Shown here one piece after another: positions 46,801-57,768 of a DNA stretch of 64,000 nucleotides; position 1 is the stretch's first letter; the number at the start of each line of letters is the position of its first letter. The stretch lies in NCBI GenBank assembly GCA_000708835.1, contig DF237004.1:69480-133479 (forward strand). The letters run 5' to 3'. The notes under the pieces are model-generated. The model was not told the DNA's origin, searched no databases, and worked only from the letters and a program-made list of their open reading frames with translations. The DNA comes from Klebsormidium nitens (Eukaryota; Streptophyta; Klebsormidiophyceae; Klebsormidiales; Klebsormidiaceae). Both the position numbers and the translations under genes were made by a program.

Positions 46801-49800
46801 CACTGAAGTAGTTGCGCGAGCGTGCAGGTGAAGGGCCACATCAGCTCGATGGCCATGTGCTTGGAGGACGAGGACGAGCGCATCCGGGACCTCACCAAGC
46901 TCTTCTTCCATGAGCTCTCCAAAAAGGGTGAGAAACAACTTCTTGGCGAAGTTTCTTAGTCTCGCATCCAGAATGTACGGGCTGCTGTTTGGCTGTTTGG
47001 TTGCTCAGCGTCGTCCCGTCAACAAACTGATGGTTGTCAATGCAGCTGTTGACAAGAAAGCTCTCGCTTCAAACATCGGGCACGTGAATGCTTGTACGCT
47101 GCTCGCAAGCGTTTGCTCGATCGCTCAAGCTGCAGTCCCAGAAGAATCTGCCAGCCGCCTGTCTTGGCCCATAACCAGCTTATCTTTTTCCAGTCCCAGG
47201 CAACGAGTCAATGTTTCACGAACTGCTCTCCGACCTGAAAGAGGTTTGTATTGTGCTGTTCGAGTCACTCCACTCCCGCTCTTCCCCACTCATAGGACTC
47301 GGACTCTTTTCGTTCTATTCAGGCAACAACCCGATCTACAACCTGCTTCCCGACATGCTGAGCCGGCTGTCGGCCGATGCGAACGTTCCTCCTGAGAGCT
47401 TCCGCGCGATCCTGGAGTACATGCTGGGCTTCATCGAGAAGGACAAGCAGACGGAGGGCCTCATCGAGAAGCTCTGCAACCGCTTCCCCCAAACAACGGG
47501 TGAGAAACTTTGGGCGCTCACTTCCGTCTCGATCTTGAAAGCGGGCTCAATCCCACGGTATGACGGTACCTTGAAGTGCCTGAAACACTAGAAATCAGAA
47601 GGCTACACGTTACGTTTTGGGGATATAGGAGGAGCACCGAAGAGTACCGGCTCTTGAAACACAGGTAGCACTCGAGGCTTGAGAACGTTGATGATTCGTT
47701 TGTTTTGCACTTGAGCAACATTAAACCAGCAAAGTCCATCGGATGGCCCTGAAGAAGATGTATACAGGGGCAAGTGGAGTTCCTACTTCGACGTCATAGG
47801 ATCACGAAGTCATAGGATCACGAAAGCGTCCAAAACTGTAACTGTCGCTTGCTTCGTTGTTTGCTTCAAAAGAACATGGACCAGCAGAAGTGGCGATTGG
47901 CGAATGCCGCTCAAATAATGGATAGATCACGCTCCCGCTCGACTGACGGCTCGAGGCCCCGTTTTTGCAGAGGTGAAGCAGTGGCGCGACATCGCGTACT
48001 GCCTGGCGCAGCTCAAGTTCACGGACCGGGGCCTCAAGAAGCTGGTGGAGCACTTCAAGAGCTACCAGGACACGCTCTTTGACGACGAGGTGGTGGAGCA
48101 CTTCCGGACCATCATCTCCAAGGTGGGTTTTTTGTAATATGGCTTCAGTCTGATTGATACATGGGTTACCATGTAGAGTTGGGAAATGGAGCGCTTCGGT
48201 CAAGATTGCGAAAAAGCTGCGGTGTGAAAACCTGCGGTGTCTGAAGGAGATGCTCGAAGCGAGCACCATCATCTCCAAGGTGAGCGGCTCAAAACTTCCT
48301 ATTCGCCATAGAATTCATCTTGATCAAGGAAAGAGCCACTTCAGAAGCACCGGCGCCAGTGAGGGCGCCAGTAACTTGACTTTCTTCCCAGTAACTTGAA
48401 CGTTTCCATGGTAATGTCCTGAAGAGCTTACTTAATGGAGAATGGCAATGGAGTGCGTGCGGGCGGGGCCCAAAAGCGCCCTGGATTTCCTTCACGAATT
48501 CCAACACATCGAGCTTGTAATGGACGTGAGGCACAACGAACAGCGTGCAACTCCTGTTTCCAATTAACCTGAGAAAGAGCTGCAGGTCTGCTTCGTGTTT
48601 TCCAACAACTCTTCTTCCCTGCGGTTCGCTCAGCGATCGTACCAAACTGCGGGCCCCTCAAGGCGAGGCTATCGCATCTCTACGTCCGTTGCCGGCTAAC
48701 CTGCACTGCGCGTGATGTCACGCTGACGTCATTCTCCCGCTCCCCTCCCCCCCGGCAGGCCAAGAAGTTCGCCAAGCCGGAGATGAAGGCGGCGGTGGAC
48801 GAGTTCGAGAAGCAGCTCACGGCGACGCATGTCGAGAAGAAAGAGGACTGGACCACCGCGCAGAACGCCGCCCGGCGCGCGGCCAAAGGCGGCGGCGCGG
48901 CGACCGCCGGGGCGAGCCAGGAAGAGGGTGAGTGACTCAAACTCGGTTCGTGTTCATGGCGTGTTCAAGATGTATCTGCTTGCTTATCGGGGGATGCCAT
49001 GAGCAAGGGAACATATCTCAGAATCTGGTTCTCATAGATTCGGCTGCATTGGGGCATTGGCTCGCTTATAGAGCGATGGTATCAGAAAGCGACATTCTTC
49101 AGAGTGGGTGACGGAAACCTCGGCTGGAGAAGTGATCGGAGCGATCGGAGTCCCGCATTGCTGAAACTTCAGCATACATTTGCTCAACGTGAGTAAATCC
49201 TTGTCACAACAGGGCGAATGAAGGCTGCTGTAATGGCCTTCGAAAGAGGAGGATTCTACGTCATAGAGTGTTTTTGGAGATGCAAGAAGTGGAACCTCCT
49301 CCAATTGAAAAGGCCAATGCTGCAAGGACCTGCTGACACAGTGTCTGCGCCCTCCAGGCGATGCCGATCAGTCCGCAGAGGCAGCTGGTGGCGACGAGGT
49401 TCCGGCGGAAGAGCAGACCGCAGACGCACCGGAAGCGGATCTTCCAGCAAGCGAAGAAGATGACGCTTTGGAGGAGGCCACGGAGCCGGAGGGACAAAAA
49501 GCAAAAGGGCGCCGAAAAGCGGCCGGCAACGGAAAACGGGCGGCGAAGAAGGTCGATTCGGCGTCTGAGGAGGAAGACGAGAGCGAGATTGAGGACGGGG
49601 GAAGCGAGGATGAAATTGAAGGTCAGGACGATGAAAGCGGGCCGGAAATGGCTGCGGGGTCGCCCTCCGAAACTGGGGCTAAGCGGGGAAAGGAACGGAA
49701 AAAGGCGACCAGGAGAAAGGTGGTGGAGTCGGAGGATGAGGACAGCGGCCTCGGGAGCGAGAGCGAGGAGGAGGGCGAGGGTTCGATTTCGAACGGCACG

Positions 49801-51253
49801 AAGGCCGGAGGAAGGGGTGAGGGGAAGATCGCATCGAACGGAAAGAGCAGCCGGGGTCGAAGGAGCGCGGTGCGAGCGGGTGAGGAGAGTGCGGAGGATG
49901 AGGAAGGGTTCGACGAGAAAGGGGGGGAGGAAATGAGTGACGGGGAAGGGGGGGAGGAAATGGGTGACGGGAGGGGGGGGGAGGAAATGGTTGGCAGAGA
50001 AGGGGGGGAGGAAATTGGTGACGGGGAAGGGGGGGAGGAAATGGGTGGCGAGACAGGAGGGGAGGAAATGAGTGATGAGGAAAATGAGGTTTCTGAAGAT
50101 GAGGCGAAGAGCGAAGACGAAAAAGACACGAAAGCGGAAAAAGAGGGCGACCAGACTGCGTTTGAGACGCAGAAAGCGGTCGCCAATTCGAGCAAGAGCC
50201 ACGTTCGGAACAGCAGCGGACTGGCGGAGAAGCCAGTAAAAGAAGAAGCGTTGGGGCGGGGGGTTGGTGTGAATAAGCAATCTGGGGCTGGTGTCAATAG
50301 GCGTTCAGCGGCTGGTGTGAATAGGCCGTCTGTGAAAAGTGAGCCGGAGGAAGAGGACGAGACGGGCGATGAGAATACGTCCCCTCCGAACGCGGGAAAA
50401 GGCGCCCGCAAAGAGGGCTCAAAGGCAGCGAAGGCTGCGGCTGCGCACGTGAGCTGAACTTTTTTGCACGTGCACTGTCACTGTTGAGTTTCTGAAGAGC
50501 CGGAAGCTCCTGGTTGCCTTCTCCACGTTGCTGCAGACTATCCGTTTGCTTTTTCTGCTCATCTGGTGTCTACCCTTCATCCCACGGTTGGGATGCGTCC
50601 AAATATTGTGCTACTTTGTTTCGAGCAAAAGTTCCGGCTATGTTGGATTGTCTCACCGTCGTTCGAGCATCTGGAAATTGTTGCATTCCCGTGCTGCACC
50701 CTCCTTCAAAATCGCTCCTTCTTGCCTGTCCCCTTCATGTCAAGCAAAGCCAGTTGGTTGCCCATTATCGCTAGCCCAAGTAAATTCGCTGTCTGCCACG
50801 GGCACTGCAAGTAGAGCAAGCGACTCAAACTCACACAGAGTCTATCTTACCCAAAGCTCCTCCTATTTGCGCTGTGAAATGCTGCGCGCATGACGATTCA
50901 AATTCTGGTCCCGAAAGTAAAGGATTTTGCCTTACAAGGTCCAAGGAATTCTGAGTGTCCGCTGAGAGTTCGAGGTATGCTGTTGACCCACAGCCGTTCT
51001 CATCTAGTCTTATTTCTGGTCTTCTGAAAAAAACCATCTCAAGCAAAAACAAAAATAACTAATATACAATAGATAAAGTTTTTAATAAATAGACTATTTC
51101 GACCTGCAGCGCCGGCGGCGCGCGATCCTGGACAGCGACTCGGAGGATGACACTGAGGAAGAGTCCGACGACGAGTGCGAATCAAGCCCCAAGCGTGGGG
51201 CCCCTGCGCGGCAGTCCAAGCGCTTCTCACAGTCGTCCGAGAACGAGAGGTGA
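37875..51253 (+). CDS. CAP-D2: Condensin complex subunit 1 (CAP-D2), HEAT-repeat protein
   Basis: Sixteen exons: 37875-37998, 38421-38502, 38890-39166, 39460-39617, 40188-41478, 41957-42181, 42704-42894, 43174-44002, 44516-44748, 45788-46010, 46828-46927, 47323-47499, 47971-48122, 48759-48927, 49358-50448 and 51110-51253. The sum is 5466 nt (1821 residues) and every phase fits. It aligns along its length with Arabidopsis CAP-D2: 'EIFAPVYSLVRHFTKLPATA', 'HRNALKIYVLFLHEI', 'NWDWDFQRPRVIRPL', 'GRLEDKASNVRKAALQLLST', 'FLFVVGHVALKHLVYVESC', 'FPNLVEPWTEHVYARLRDE', 'TVMVLTHLILNDMMKVKGHI', 'LTKLFFHELSKKGNNPIYNL' and 'AKKFAKPEMKAAVDEFE'. As part of condensin I it binds SMC2/SMC4 through the kleisin and compacts mitotic chromosomes. 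It is several hundred residues longer than Arabidopsis CAP-D2, owing to an acidic insert in exon 8 and a very long acidic C-terminus (exon 15). The last exon ends in a basic/acidic tail with 'AILDSDSEDDTEEESDDECE'. Confidence 0.95.
44115..44155 (+). repeat. 3'-edge echo of CAP-D2 exon 43174-44002
   Basis: The exon's end ('acgcagcagacgcag', then the donor) is copied at 44115-44150 with donor-like GTAAGC. The donor step is 148 bp. Confidence 0.85.
44910..45312 (+). repeat. Three 3'-edge echoes of CAP-D2 exon 44516-44748
   Basis: The exon ends 'LALCKLMAVDAHF' at TTCTG|GTACG. Copies end at 44949 ('CALSKFMAVRVAF' region), 45146 (short, 'cttctggtatgg') and 45306 ('FALCKSTAVEANFWYG'). Steps are 201, 197 and 160 bp, all downstream. 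Confidence 0.8.
45452..45740 (+). repeat. Two 5'-edge echoes of CAP-D2 exon 45788-46010
   Basis: Copies begin at 45452 and 45624, each right after a CAG acceptor. They encode 'EANLQLLFTLVRNAPEEAVR', identical to the true exon, then diverge after 'GDLAFRF'. The intervening intron blocks (pyrimidine-rich, 'ttcacacctct..tac.ccctac.gcag') are also alike, so exon and intron were copied together. Steps are 164 and 172 bp. Confidence 0.95.
46090..46460 (+). repeat. Three 3'-edge echoes of CAP-D2 exon 45788-46010
   Basis: The exon ends 'TVMVLTHLILNDMMK' at GTGGGT. Copies end at 46154 ('VLVRKNTVMVLTHLILNDMM'), 46323 ('TMMVLTHLILNDLMN') and about 46451 ('TVILLTHLIFNNT'). The steps are 144, 169 and 128 bp, with divergence increasing with distance. 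Confidence 0.95.
47200..47245 (+). repeat. 5'-edge echo of CAP-D2 exon 47323-47499
   Basis: CAG|GCAACGAG... at 47200 parallels CAG|GCAACAAC... at 47323. The following 'ctgctctccgac' parallels 'ctgcttcccgac'. The step is 123 bp and the copy is well diverged. Confidence 0.55.
48255..48285 (+). repeat. 3'-edge echo of CAP-D2 exon 47971-48122
   Basis: The exon end 'accatcatctccaag|gtg' is repeated exactly at 48266-48282. The donor step is 157 bp. Only about 20 bp is still recognisable. Confidence 0.75.
49919..50085 (+). repeat. 27-bp coding minisatellite in the CAP-D2 C-terminal tail
   Basis: About six imperfect 27-bp units code for variants of 'GEGGEEMGD'. They sit in exon 15 inside a tail that is almost wholly Glu, Asp, Lys and Gly. 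A second small repeat follows at about 50258-50330 ('GVGVNKQSGAGVNRRSAAGV'). Confidence 0.85.
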
Positions 51254-52488
51254 GGGCCTGCCGTAAACTCACTTCTTGATTGTGATTTCCACGTTTCCCG
51301 TTGGGGTTCCCAAGCGGTAAAAGATGCTTCGGAGGATGCACATGGCTCGGGAGATAGCAGCGGTCGGAAAAAGAAACGTTTTGATGCCCCGTTACGAGCG
51401 TGTGGTGATTTCTTGTGAACATTCCTGTTATCAATTCCAATTGCCACACCGGGAGCAATTGCTTCAGCATTGGATCTGGCACATCGCAGACTCGTGACAG
51501 CGTGCCTCTGACAGGTCTCTTCTTCTTGCAGAAGACCACTTCAGCCCCTTCGGTGATGGGGAAATACATGAAGGATGGCTGTTCTGAGGCGGATCTGCGT
51601 TCAGCCTCGCCAGGACGGGTTGCACGATACGCCTTTTTGCTGTTCCACCTAAATCTATTAGGCTTTCACAATTCTCTGTAACGCTGTTTCTAGAAGTAGG
51701 TCTTACCGGGTCCTTGCTCTTTCGAGTGTTCGGGCCAGATGCACTCTCGTCATCATGACTGTGCGAGAACATCTAACTGTCAGGCAGTGGCGCCAAACAC
51801 TGCCAAATCCTGAGAAAAGATCAGCATTTGGAAAGTCCTGCTCTGCATGTGAACGGGCTGTCCAGTTGATTGACATGGTCAAGCATGTGCTGGCACATGC
51901 GATGGCAAGTGCTGCACATGAGCACGCGTTTGTAACCATCAAGGCAGTTGACTCAAGACCATGCATCCTCCAAGTCTGAATCACAGACGCAGAGATCCGA
52001 AATCGCAGGCCACTGCGCTTGCCATGAGCTATCCAGCGCCTCTGTAACCTTTGCCAGCCATAGTCGTTCACTGATATGTATATACCATGGTCGGATCACA
52101 GCTGATATACAATCAAGATCCACATAAACGCGCGAGCTGCAGTTGAAGCAGGCCCGGCCGGAACGATCATGTTTACTAGATGCACCATGTAAGCTGCGCG
52201 CACTAACGCATGGCTTTTGCTAGCTCATGCTATTGGACCCCGGCAACTCTTCGCATGAGCTGCATTGTATTAGCATTGTTTACGGATGTGGGCCAAGCTG
52301 CCTGCCTCAATGCGTGCACAGGAAAATAAACCTAACCCCAGCATATTGTAAGTGCGTGACGCAACAGTCACGTCACATTGGCGGCCTTGCGAAATTCTAG
52401 CATCAAGTGTACTTGTCGACAGCCGCATCGAGCTCAAGGTTTCCTCCCAAGTTGAGCTATCTGTACGGTCAACCTCCACTTCACGGAT
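51254..52488. other. Intergenic region between convergent genes
   Basis: This separates the CAP-D2 stop (51253) from the CCDC47-like stop (52489). No exon was recognised; both 3' UTRs must lie here. The short open frames show no family similarity. Confidence 0.6.
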
Positions 52489-55400
52489 CTACCTGCGGGA
52501 GATCTTCGCTTTCGGCATCATCTTTGCGATCTCCTTTTTCCTTCGCTTCTCCTCTTCCCTGCATGTTCGAAACGGAGGGCTTTCAGGATGCTTAAACCTC
52601 TCCCTTTCAAGACGTTGCAGAAAGGTCTCGCGTGTATCGAGGTACTTTCACAGCAAAGTCTCTTAACTTCGAAAAATTAGTAGACCTTTTAGGTGAGATC
52701 CGGCCATATTTCTAAACCGGACCTGCTGTGGAAATCTCTTTGCATCATCTGCGTCAAAGTCAACCTAAGATCAACCTCCACTATGCAATACAAGGCCTTC
52801 ATGACAACAACCTCACCCTCTCACGAACTTAACTTAAGAATCCTAACGAGAGGGATCCCCCCCACCTGCGCTGCTGCTCGCGCGACAGCCCCGCGAGCGC
52901 CTCGTCCTCCGCGGCCTTCTTCTCGGCCTTTTTCTTGGCCAGCAGCTCCGCCTGCTTGCGCATCTTCTCCTTGTGGTCCTCCTCCACCGTCTTGCTGCGC
53001 CGCTCCTCGGCCTTGGCGCGTTGCTGAAGAATCAAAATGAAGGCAGAAGTTTAGACATAAGACTAAGAGGACACAGTAAGAGCGAAAACAATGCATAACA
53101 GACTTTTCATCTCATGACTGGATTTGATCGGATCACTCGATCACTCGATCCCGAAAGCGACCCCTTGATGAAGCGAAAAGTCGGTCATGCGGTCTGATTT
53201 CAAGTCGACTCTTGCTCCATCCTCTGGCTAGGCCGCTTCTTCGCCTTCGCCCGTTGCTGTCGTTGAGAAATACGACCATGAGTGCTATCGGCAGCAAGCT
53301 CTGACGGAGCAATGAGAAAGTGGATAAACAAGTTGGTCAGCCAAAACTACGCCCTCGAAGTCCCATTCGATGGATAAGGATTTGAACAGAGCAACCCTCT
53401 GCTCGGTGAGAACAAAGATGGAGTATCGTCTCAGTTGGGTCGTTAGGCGCAGCCTTCGATGAGAACGATGTATGGAGGTTACGGGATTTCGGTTGGGGTC
53501 AGTACGAGAAAAACAATCTGTCTCACCTAGGGAGAGAGGCGCAGCCTACCAGTGAGGACGATATAGAATGGACCCCGCGATTGATTACAAGTGTTTAGAT
53601 CATCTCAAAACAAAGTTCCAGGGAAAGAACGGGAAGGCAATTGAAAGCCGGGGCAGAGTAGCTGCAAAACTTAGGAAAAGCCAAATATGTAAGCCCCACC
53701 TGGGGCGTCAAGCGCAGCCTTCCAACGAGGTCGATGTAGAAGGGAATCATCGCAACGAGGCGCGTGAGGTCCTCCATCTTATCGGCGGGCGGCAGGTTGA
53801 ACACGAAGCTGAGCGCCTTCTTCCAAGGCGGCGGCGCATTGTCGGTGAAGTGCATTGACACGAAGTAGCGGCCGTGCGTCGCAAAAGCTTTGTCGCCGAG
53901 GGCCTGCGGTAACGGTGAGATTCTTAAATCGTGCTCTTCTGTTTTCTTTCTTTGAAGACATAGTGGTTACATCGAGGAGATCCAGGGACGTGATGTGCAG
54001 AGTGTCTGACATGCCAAAGTTTGACAGCTCGAGTTGGATATGAGCTTTGTCAAAAGTGCAGCTTGTGACGGGAACACAGACATGCTCATGGGCAATATCT
54101 TCCAGGGGTACAAACGCCAATAATGTCCCTTGTGAGCATGTTGGCAACTCCTTAGCATCGCAATCCTATCAAGCAGCCCGCAGAAGGCCGCTCGCACTGA
54201 GTCCAACTTCAAATGCGACCTCAGACAATTTAAGTAACATAAAGTGGAGTAAAGAAACGAAGGCGGAGGCAAGGAGAGCCAGGATGACGACGATCCGACG
54301 TCTGAACTTGAAGCATATCACTAGCCGAGAAACCCGCCGAATCGACGCGATAGAATCTAAAAGAGCACAAGAGACAACGAAAGCGAGAACAGAAAACGAT
54401 AAGAACCACCGTCATGAGTACCATAACCGGTGTCAGCTAGGCACACACTCACTCAGCAAACAGGTCCCTATTCTTCGTAAAAAGATTGACACCGAAAACT
54501 GCTTGAACAATATCAACGTGACGCTCTCTTAGTATCGGGAACATAGAGAGAACGGACGAGCGTAGAATTGCTACCAGATCCAGCACCACAAGGGCAGCAG
54601 ATGCGCGACCATACGCTTGCTCTCCGCATTTGAGGTGAGGACGAGCACGAGCCGTTCAGAGCCACAGAAAATGAAACAGAATCAGAAAAGAACAGGACCT
54701 CCAAAATCACAAACATGTTCTCGTACCCGATCCAGCGCCACCTTGGGCAACAGGCCCGCAATCCAGGACCTTGCTTTCCGCATGTACGGTAGGGACAGAA
54801 AACGAACCGTTCAGTAACAAATACTGAATTTTGAGATGACTAAACCTTCAAAACACGAATACTTTTTCGTACCTGATCCAGCACCACCTCGGGCAGCAGA
54901 TCCCCGATCAGGTCCTTGCTCTCCGCAATAATGGTCAGCTCTTCTGCGAGGCGCTTCGGGCGCGGCGCGTCCACGATCGCGGCAAACTCCCGGAGGTCCT
55001 TCTCGTTCTTGACCATCACTTTCGCGGTGCGCTTGCGCGCCAGCGCGAAGATGAACGGCTCCATGTCCTCCTCGTTCATGTACACCTCAAACCTGGGTTT
55101 GGAAGATCCGGGTTAAGGGATTCATGGGGTTAAGAATCTTCAGTTCTGATCTTTGGGTGCTGCCTTTCCAAAGTAAAATGCTCTATGTTTGGCATCAGCT
55201 TGTATGTGCGCTTGCGACCCAGCCCAAAGATGAATGGCTCCATGTCACCATTATTCATGCACACCTCGAACCTGGGTTTAAAGGTTTAAAGGTTTAGCGG
55301 TTTGAGACTTTGGGGTCTGGATGTTCGTGATTTGAGCAGGTGCGGTTTGGAACGTTTGAACGACTTGGCTTTCACATCATCTCGTCCTTTGTCTGAGCAT

Positions 55401-57768
55401 CGACTTCCATGACAGCCGTGGTCCGAGCAAGAGAGTGCAGCTCGAAAGCAGTACTTACCGGATGCGGTCAGCCGCGGGCTGCACAGCCGAGATGGCGCTC
55501 ATGACGAGGTCCTGGCGTGCGCGCAGCTGCATGGTGGCGAGCAGCGAGTGGCAGAAGCGCCGGCCCGACGCGTAGAACTTGAATGTTGCCTGGCCCTCCT
55601 TAGTCATGAGCGCGCGGTCGCCCTCGCTCGCGGTGCCCACGCCGAGCAAAGTAAAGTTCTTATGGAAAATCTTGCCTGCAGAAATCGGGTTATAGTTCCG
55701 TCAATAGGTCGGGAGGCTGGCGACCGGGGGCGTTACAGCTCCAGAAGCCTGAAAAGGGGGTCATGAGGCTGGCAATGCCGACACCAAGCAAACTGAAATT
55801 CTCGTGGAAGATCTTGCCTGCAGAAATAGGAGTGTCACCAAGTCGGGAGAGGGACGAATCGGGGTGCGGTTAAAACCCAAAACTCTGTAAAGGTGGTGGT
55901 TATGAGTGCCCGATCGCCCTTGCTGGCAGTGCTCTCTTCGAGCAGGGCTGAAGTTCGTATGGAAGATCTTGCCTGCACAGAAGGGTGTTTGCCAGAATTC
56001 TGCCAGGTGTCGGACCAGGACGCTTCGGGGCTAAGCGGGATGAAGGACACGCCCAGCAGGCTTCTTACGTTCTTACGGAACACAAAGGAAGGTGTGGGGC
56101 GCGAAGTTGAAATGAAGAGTTAAGAACCGGTAACATGTAACCAGATAGCGAGCTACAGTTGTCTTGAGACACTCTGGCTCCGAGGGGAAAGTGGTATAGT
56201 GAGAAGTTGGCGCATGGGCGGAGGGTTAGAGCGGAGGGTTTCTTAGAACCGACACGCCGGGCTAAGGTTGGAAAAGTTGGAACGGGAAGCTTGGGCAATA
56301 CATAGGAGTCGTATTGAAAGCCTTGTTTGTTTGCCGAACAGTGAACGAGAGTGAGACTACTGAAACCGGCCGAGTGCTTTCCAGTAACTAAGCACATCGA
56401 GATTGCCCAAAACTTTTACCACAGAAGTGCAAGAATCCAAGAAGTTTTCTCGTTCCTTATAGAGATAAGGAAGAGCTTCAGTCCCTTGCACCGCAGCCAC
56501 GCACCTGGGTCCGCAAACTCGGCCGCAAAATCGCGAGCAAACTTCTCGTTGCGCTTTCCCCCCAGGTAATAGTTTGCCAGGTAGCCTAGCAGCAGCACAA
56601 CCCCCACCGCCTCGTAATAATACGTTTTAGGGCCGGAAGAGGACGTAACGGGGGCCGTTTTTTGCTTTTTAGGAGTCCCCTTGGACTGGCCGGAGGGTTT
56701 TGTGACCGGCTGCGCATTCTCCATTGCTTCAACACCTTCAAATTCGTCCTGCAAAAAAGGAGTCGGTGTCAGGGTGCAAACAGAGCCCGCGAAGCTGGTG
56801 ACCTTGACACTGACGAATGAGAGACAGTGCTCGGCTTTCATTGATGTCAAGCTGTAGTTATGGCTCCCAAGCCGGCAGCTTTGATACGGAACATCTGGGG
56901 TGACGGAGTGATGCGATCGAAGCATGAAGTTTTGCATCGTAAAGAGTGAGAGGCTTGTGACTCCTGAAGCTTAAGAAAGGGCTCGACTCTGACACGAGCA
57001 ATCAGATTCGAATGCAGTGGCGTAAGGTACGAAACTTGTCTAGAGAATATCACTGGGTGCCGCTTAAGTGGTGGCGCCACGTACTTAACCATGTCCACAT
57101 TCCACGGGGGCGGTTGCGAGAATGCCGGAAGCAATTGGAAATTGACTTGTCCGAGTAATGCATGGTGAATGAATCAACATAAGCTTGGCCATCTAAATCC
57201 AGGGTAAACATAGCTCCTTTCCGTTAAGTTAGAGGTGCGGTCCAACATCAGAACTTCTCATTCCTTTGACTCTGAATGTACACTAATGGGAATTCAGATC
57301 GGAATGGCCAGAGCAACCAAAGTGGATTCAGCGGATCCCGCATTCTGATTGAGCCGAGTATGTTAAAAAGAGGGCGCTTGACGTATAAAACCAAAGCCAC
57401 AAGGAAATTACCTCATCCCACTCATCCTGCCTCCTCTTGGCCCCTGCCGCCTTAATCGTCATGTCAGATCCGACTTGCAAATCCTCGTCACCATCATCAT
57501 CCCCCTCCTCTTCCGACCCCTGTATAGAGCCCCTGCTCGCCTGATACCCTTGTTGTATATGCGGCTTTGGAGCGACGACAGCTGGGGCGGGCTCATCGTC
57601 CTCCTCCCACTCATCCCCAAACCCTTCCAGCTCAGCAGCGCGCACGGTTTTCATCCCCAGGCTCAGCTCGAATACCTGGCCGCAGAGAGCCAGGAGTGCG
57701 AGCACCGCCAGCCACCATGTCCAATGAAAGCGCTGCAGGCGCAGGGCCTTCATGAAGGGGCGCAGCAT
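52489..57768 (-). CDS. CCDC47: CCDC47/DUF1682-family ER membrane protein
   Basis: Seven exons: 57768-57412, 56748-56505, 55675-55459, 55092-54873, 53903-53700, 53023-52866 and 52558-52489. They total 1470 nt (489 residues), with all phases agreeing, close to the plant family length. An N-terminal hydrophobic span ('WTWWLAVLALLALCGQVF') looks like a signal anchor. An acidic stretch follows ('EGFGDEWEEDDEP', 'EEEGDDDGDED'), then a transmembrane helix ('AVGVVLLLGYLANYYLGG'). The DUF1682 domain follows with 'FYASGRRFCHSLLATMQLRA', 'MEPFIFALARKRTAKVMVK', 'LTIIAESKDLIGDLLPE', 'GRYFVSMHFTDNAPPPWKKA' and 'VAMIPFYIDLVGRLRL'. The C-terminus is a charged helix ending 'KMMPKAKISRR', as is usual for the family. 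Animal CCDC47 works with the Sec61-associated PAT complex in membrane-protein biogenesis; the plant role is inferred by homology. The gene diverges from the RRM gene at 58307. Confidence 0.95.
53228..53262 (-). repeat. 5'-edge echo of CCDC47 exon 53023-52866
   Basis: The exon begins 'QRAKAEERRSK'. A copy upstream reads 'QRAKAKKRPSQ' after a CAG. The step is 233 bp, among the longest in the window. Confidence 0.7.
53435..53565 (-). repeat. Two 3'-edge echoes of CCDC47 exon 53903-53700
   Basis: The exon end (+ strand 'aagcgcagccttccaacgag') is copied at 53527-53565 ('aggcgcagcctaccagtgag') and 53435-53475 ('aggcgcagccttcgatgag'), both downstream of the exon. Steps are 173 and 92 bp. Confidence 0.85.
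54573..54785 (-). repeat. Two 3'-edge echoes of CCDC47 exon 55092-54873
   Basis: The exon end ('LIGDLLPEVVLDQ', donor) recurs downstream at 54727-54785 and 54575-54630, sharing 'gatccagc(a/g)cca' and 'ttgct(c/t)tccgca'. Steps are 146 and 152 bp. Confidence 0.85.
55200..55275 (-). repeat. 5'-edge echo of CCDC47 exon 55092-54873
   Basis: The exon start ('FEVYMNEEDMEPFIFALARK') is copied upstream as 'FEVCMNNGDMEPFIFGLGRK', with the acceptor context 'aacctgggttt' kept. The step is 179 bp. Confidence 0.9.
55765..55977 (-). repeat. Two 5'-edge echoes of CCDC47 exon 55675-55459
   Basis: The exon start 'KIFHKNFTLLGVGTASEGD' has copies beginning at 55817 ('KIFHENFSLLGVGIAS') and 55972 (about 'KIFHTNFSPARREHCQQGR'). 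Steps are 142 and 155 bp, both upstream. Confidence 0.9.

Noticed and set aside
49261-50411. Long minus-strand frames rich in Ser/Pro/Phe
   Set aside because: They are antisense shadows of the Glu/Lys-rich CAP-D2 exon 15, which is supported by exact phases on both sides.
830-55977. Reading the echoes as an assembly error
   Set aside because: The copies differ from the exon and from each other by many substitutions and small indels and show a fixed polarity, which duplicated reads or haplotype joining would not give. Long reads would settle it.
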